Shown here: positions 33,758 through 35,726 of the stretch, piece after piece
Position numbering within the stretch: position 1 is the first letter of the stretch
Layout: every line of letters starts with the position of its first letter
From: a virus
Virus record (IMG/VR): IMGVR_UViG_3300046796_000846
Span: 1-35,726 of that record
Reading direction: 5' to 3' (one strand)
Length of the DNA stretch: 35,726 nucleotides
Translations under genes and position numbers: made by a program
Notes under the pieces: model-generated
Told to the model about the DNA's origin: nothing
The model's database searches: none
What the model saw: the letters and a program-made list of their open reading frames with translations, nothing else

Positions 33758-33787
33758 GCTCCCGGGGACCGATCGGTTCCCGGGAGC
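33758..33787 (+). terminator. Strong hairpin before the tail fibre promoter
   Basis: GCTCCCGGGGACC and GGTTCCCGGGAGC pair over 13 bp (one G-T wobble) around loop GATC. No T-run follows. It ends the isolated gene's unit and lies 15 bases before late-promoter element 5. Confidence 0.6.
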
Positions 33788-33802
33788 ATGCAGCCGCGCA
33801 GC

Positions 33803-33833
33803 TTGAAGGAGTCGCCCGTGGGCCGAGTCTGAA
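33803..33833 (+). promoter_or_regulatory. Late-promoter element 5 (tail fibre block)
   Basis: TTGAAGGAGTCGC, 12 variable bases, then TCTGAA; one mismatch in each box. It directly follows a strong hairpin and precedes the fibre ATG at 33855 by 21 bases, with GGAGA as ribosome-binding site. Confidence 0.65.
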
Positions 33834-33854
33834 CGACAGACCCGGAGACCCCAC

Positions 33855-34883
33855 ATGGCCTGGAAGAAGCTGATCACCGAGGACGACTTCGGCGGGCTCG
33901 CCAACCCGAGCGGCGTGGTCGGCGGCGCGGCGGTCAACGGCTCCGCGACGACCGCGCTGCGCAGCGACGCCGCGCCGGCCCTCGGCCCCTTGACGCGCGA
34001 CCTCGACTTCGGCGCGTTCAAGGGCGTCAACGCGGCGGACCCGACGGGCGCGCAGCACCTCGCGACGAAAGCGTACGTCGACAGCGTGGCGCAGGGCCTC
34101 GCGCCGAAGGACTCCGCGCGCCTCGCGACTGCGGTGGCGCTCCCCTCGCACACCCGTTCCACGAACACGCTGACCGCGTCCGCGAACGGTGCTCTCTCCG
34201 TGGACGGCGTCGCCGTCGCGAACGGCGACCGCGTGATCGTGAAGAACGAGGGCGCGTCCCACCTCGAGCACGGCGTCTACACCGTCACCGACAAGGGCAG
34301 CGGCGGAGCGCCGTGGATCCTCGACCGAGCCACCGACGCGGACAGCGAGGGCGACCTCCTCGCCGCGTCAACCTTCGTCCAGGAGGGCGCGGCGAACGCG
34401 GACACGCTCTGGGTGATGACGACGGACGCGCCGATCACGGTCAACACCACGGCGCTGACGTGGTCGCAGTTCGCGAGCGCGGGCGACATCGTCGGCGGCA
34501 ACGGCCTGACGAAGACGGGCAACACGCTCGACGTCAACGTCGACAACTCGACCCTGGAGATCAACGCCGACACGCTGCGCGTGAAGGCGCTCGGCATCAC
34601 CGACGCCCACATCGCCGCCGCGAACAAGGACGGCGTCGTCGGGACGGCGTCGATGCGGACGCTCGGCACCGGATCGCAGCAGGCCGCCGCGGGCAACGAC
34701 GGGCGGCTCTCCGACACGCGCGTCCCCGCGGCGTCGCAAGCCGGGACCGCGTGGGACTTCAACGACAACGAGATCACGGCGCTGCGGCCCAAGGGCTACA
34801 CGACCGGCGCGCGTCCGGCGAGCCCCGCGAACGGGCGCGTCATCTTCGACACGACGATCACGCGCCTGATGGTCTGGTACTGA
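33855..34883 (+). CDS. Tail fibre / phage tail-repeat protein
   Basis: A 342-residue fibre-type protein. It starts MAWKKLITEDDFGG, a motif shared with the 170-residue protein at 35214. The next part (HLATKAYVDSVAQGLAPKDSARLAT) is a typical tail-fibre repeat, followed by a beta-helix-like stretch (NGALSVDGVAVANGDRVIVKNEG) and a C-terminal NGRVIFDTTITRLMVWY that may end in a trimer tip. It should be a receptor-binding or fibre-shaft protein. Confidence 0.8.
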   Translation: MAWKKLITEDDFGGLANPSGVVGGAAVNGSATTALRSDAAPALGPLTRDLDFGAFKGVNAADPTGAQHLATKAYVDSVAQGLAPKDSARLATAVALPSHTRSTNTLTASANGALSVDGVAVANGDRVIVKNEGASHLEHGVYTVTDKGSGGAPWILDRATDADSEGDLLAASTFVQEGAANADTLWVMTTDAPITVNTTALTWSQFASAGDIVGGNGLTKTGNTLDVNVDNSTLEINADTLRVKALGITDAHIAAANKDGVVGTASMRTLGTGSQQAAAGNDGRLSDTRVPAASQAGTAWDFNDNEITALRPKGYTTGARPASPANGRVIFDTTITRLMVWY

Positions 34884-34885
34884 CC

Positions 34886-35209
34886 GTGGCCGACGCGGCG
34901 TTCCTCGCACGGGTCCACGCGCGCGCGGCGCGCGAGACCGACGAGCGCGCTCATGGTCCGCGCGCGTTCCTGCCGCCGGGACCGCCCATGCCGGAGCAGC
35001 AGTCGCCCGAGCCCGCGCCCGCCGATCCGGGGCCGCCCGTCTCCGCGGAGCCGCGTCTCACGCAGAAGGAGCGGACGCGGCTGCTCCACGACGATCTCGC
35101 CGAGGTGATCAACCGCCACGCGGCATCGCCCGAGACCGTGCTCATGGCGCTGGAACTCCTCCGGAACCAGGCGCTCGCGCCGCGGCTGCGGCAGTTCGAG
35201 ATGGAGTAG
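34886..35209 (+). CDS. Small helical protein in the fibre block
   Basis: A 107-residue protein: a Pro-rich disordered half followed by a helix (TQKERTRLLHDDLAEVINRHAASPETVLMALELLRNQAL). GTG 34886 follows the fibre stop by two bases. Its place between two fibre genes suggests a chaperone or anchor role, which I cannot show. No family is recognised. Confidence 0.6.
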   Translation: MADAAFLARVHARAARETDERAHGPRAFLPPGPPMPEQQSPEPAPADPGPPVSAEPRLTQKERTRLLHDDLAEVINRHAASPETVLMALELLRNQALAPRLRQFEME

Positions 35210-35213
35210 CGCC

Positions 35214-35726
35214 GTGGCGTGGAAGCTGATCTGGACCGAGGACGACGCCGGAGTCGCGGACGGACTCGCGACGCTCGACGGCAGCACGCTCGTCGTCCAG
35301 GACCCGGCGAACGCGACTGCCACTCCGACGGCGAACAAGATCCCCAAGGCGCTCGGCACCGGGAAGCTCGCCGTCGGGTGGATTCCGTCGACGAGTCCCT
35401 TGCCTCACGCCTTCACCCACAAGGACGGAGGCGGCGACGAAGTCGCGACTGCCAGTTCTTCGCCGAACGCGATTCCGAAGGCGGACGGCAGCGGGAAGTT
35501 GGACGTCGCGTGGCTCCCGACCGGTGTCGCGGGCGGCATCCCGGCGCTCGACGGGAGCCAGTTGGTCGTCGGTGCCGGCCTCGTCGTCTCGGGGACTCAG
35601 GTCGTCGGCTCGCAGGCGTCGGCCATCGCGAACCCCGCGGGCGGCGTCACGATCGACCTGCAGGCCCGCGCCGCAGTCCTGGCGATCCTCAACGCGCTGC
35701 GCGGCCACGGTCTCATCGCGCCGTAG
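35214..35726 (+). CDS. Second tail fibre-like protein with internal repeats
   Basis: A 170-residue protein starting MAWKLIWTEDDAG, close to the N-terminus of the 342-residue fibre. Residues 41-58 (NKIPKALGTGKLAVGWIP) and 85-102 (NAIPKADGSGKLDVAWLP) repeat, as do LDGSTLVVQ (21-29) and LDGSQLVVG (112-120). Such repeats suit a trimeric fibre. GTG 35214 lies four bases after the previous stop. The window ends exactly at its stop codon, so neighbours beyond are unknown. Confidence 0.75.
   Translation: MAWKLIWTEDDAGVADGLATLDGSTLVVQDPANATATPTANKIPKALGTGKLAVGWIPSTSPLPHAFTHKDGGGDEVATASSSPNAIPKADGSGKLDVAWLPTGVAGGIPALDGSQLVVGAGLVVSGTQVVGSQASAIANPAGGVTIDLQARAAVLAILNALRGHGLIAP

Noticed and set aside
11079-33833. 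The repeated element as a sigma-54 promoter
   Set aside because: Sigma-54 sites need GG and GC about 10 bases apart (TGGCAC-N5-TTGC). The element has a 19-base gap and no such pair.

Overview
The window reads as most of a temperate siphovirus genome, or the left and central parts of a prophage, in a very GC-rich bacterium. By eye the coding DNA is close to 70% GC, with G or C at nearly every third codon position. The host cannot be fixed from sequence alone. The cassette of small protein, DUF2924 protein, large serine recombinase and ParB-like HTH protein, plus a DUF2924 paralogue in the late region, is the kind seen in Planctomycetota and some Proteobacteria, so a planctomycete-like host is my best guess. 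The first gene (1-636) encodes a secreted protein with no phage features and may be the flanking chromosome.

Layout. 637-948: gene-free stretch, the likeliest place for an attachment site. 949-3738: integration cassette of four tightly packed genes. 3763-7010: cargo, with a small minus-strand gene and then a two-gene operon encoding a small protein starting Met-Gly and a QueC-like PP-loop protein with an unusual C-terminal extension. 7140-11082: early and replication genes (conserved small protein, ECF-like sigma factor, AEP primase/SF3 helicase, zinc-finger protein). 11114-15894: packaging genes (HNH endonuclease, small terminase, ParB-methyltransferase fusion, large terminase) with small unknowns. 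15901-16599: a minus-strand cargo gene with a PD-(D/E)XK signature. 16826-17664: second DUF2924 gene and a small unknown. 17742-23471: portal, ClpP-like protease, major capsid protein, connectors and tail completion. 23516-32953: tail tube, chaperones, tape measure and tail tip. 33133-33744: an isolated probable cargo gene between hairpins. 33855-35726: tail fibre genes. No holin, endolysin, attR or clear CI-type repressor is present.

Two things stand out. First, the operon at 4144-7010 looks like a minimal QueC-based defence system: an acceptor-like protein with glycine as second residue, translationally coupled to a QueC-like enzyme with intact SGGLDS and four-cysteine zinc motifs, which carries a C-terminal module resembling the tail of large ATPase-type regulators. 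I do not recognise this arrangement as a described system. Second, a 31-bp element (TTGAAC-GAGTCGC-N12-GCTGAA) occurs immediately before five gene blocks (HNH/terminase, portal, capsid, tail, tail fibre) with fixed spacing. It looks like a phage-specific late promoter, and the phage's own ECF-like sigma factor (7491-8108) is the obvious candidate to read it.

Expression logic inferred from sequence: genes inside blocks are coupled through ATGA, GTGA or TGATG overlaps. Hairpins at 17246-17269, 17677-17692, 21091-21108 and 33758-33787 separate blocks, and the 31-bp element restarts transcription after several of them.
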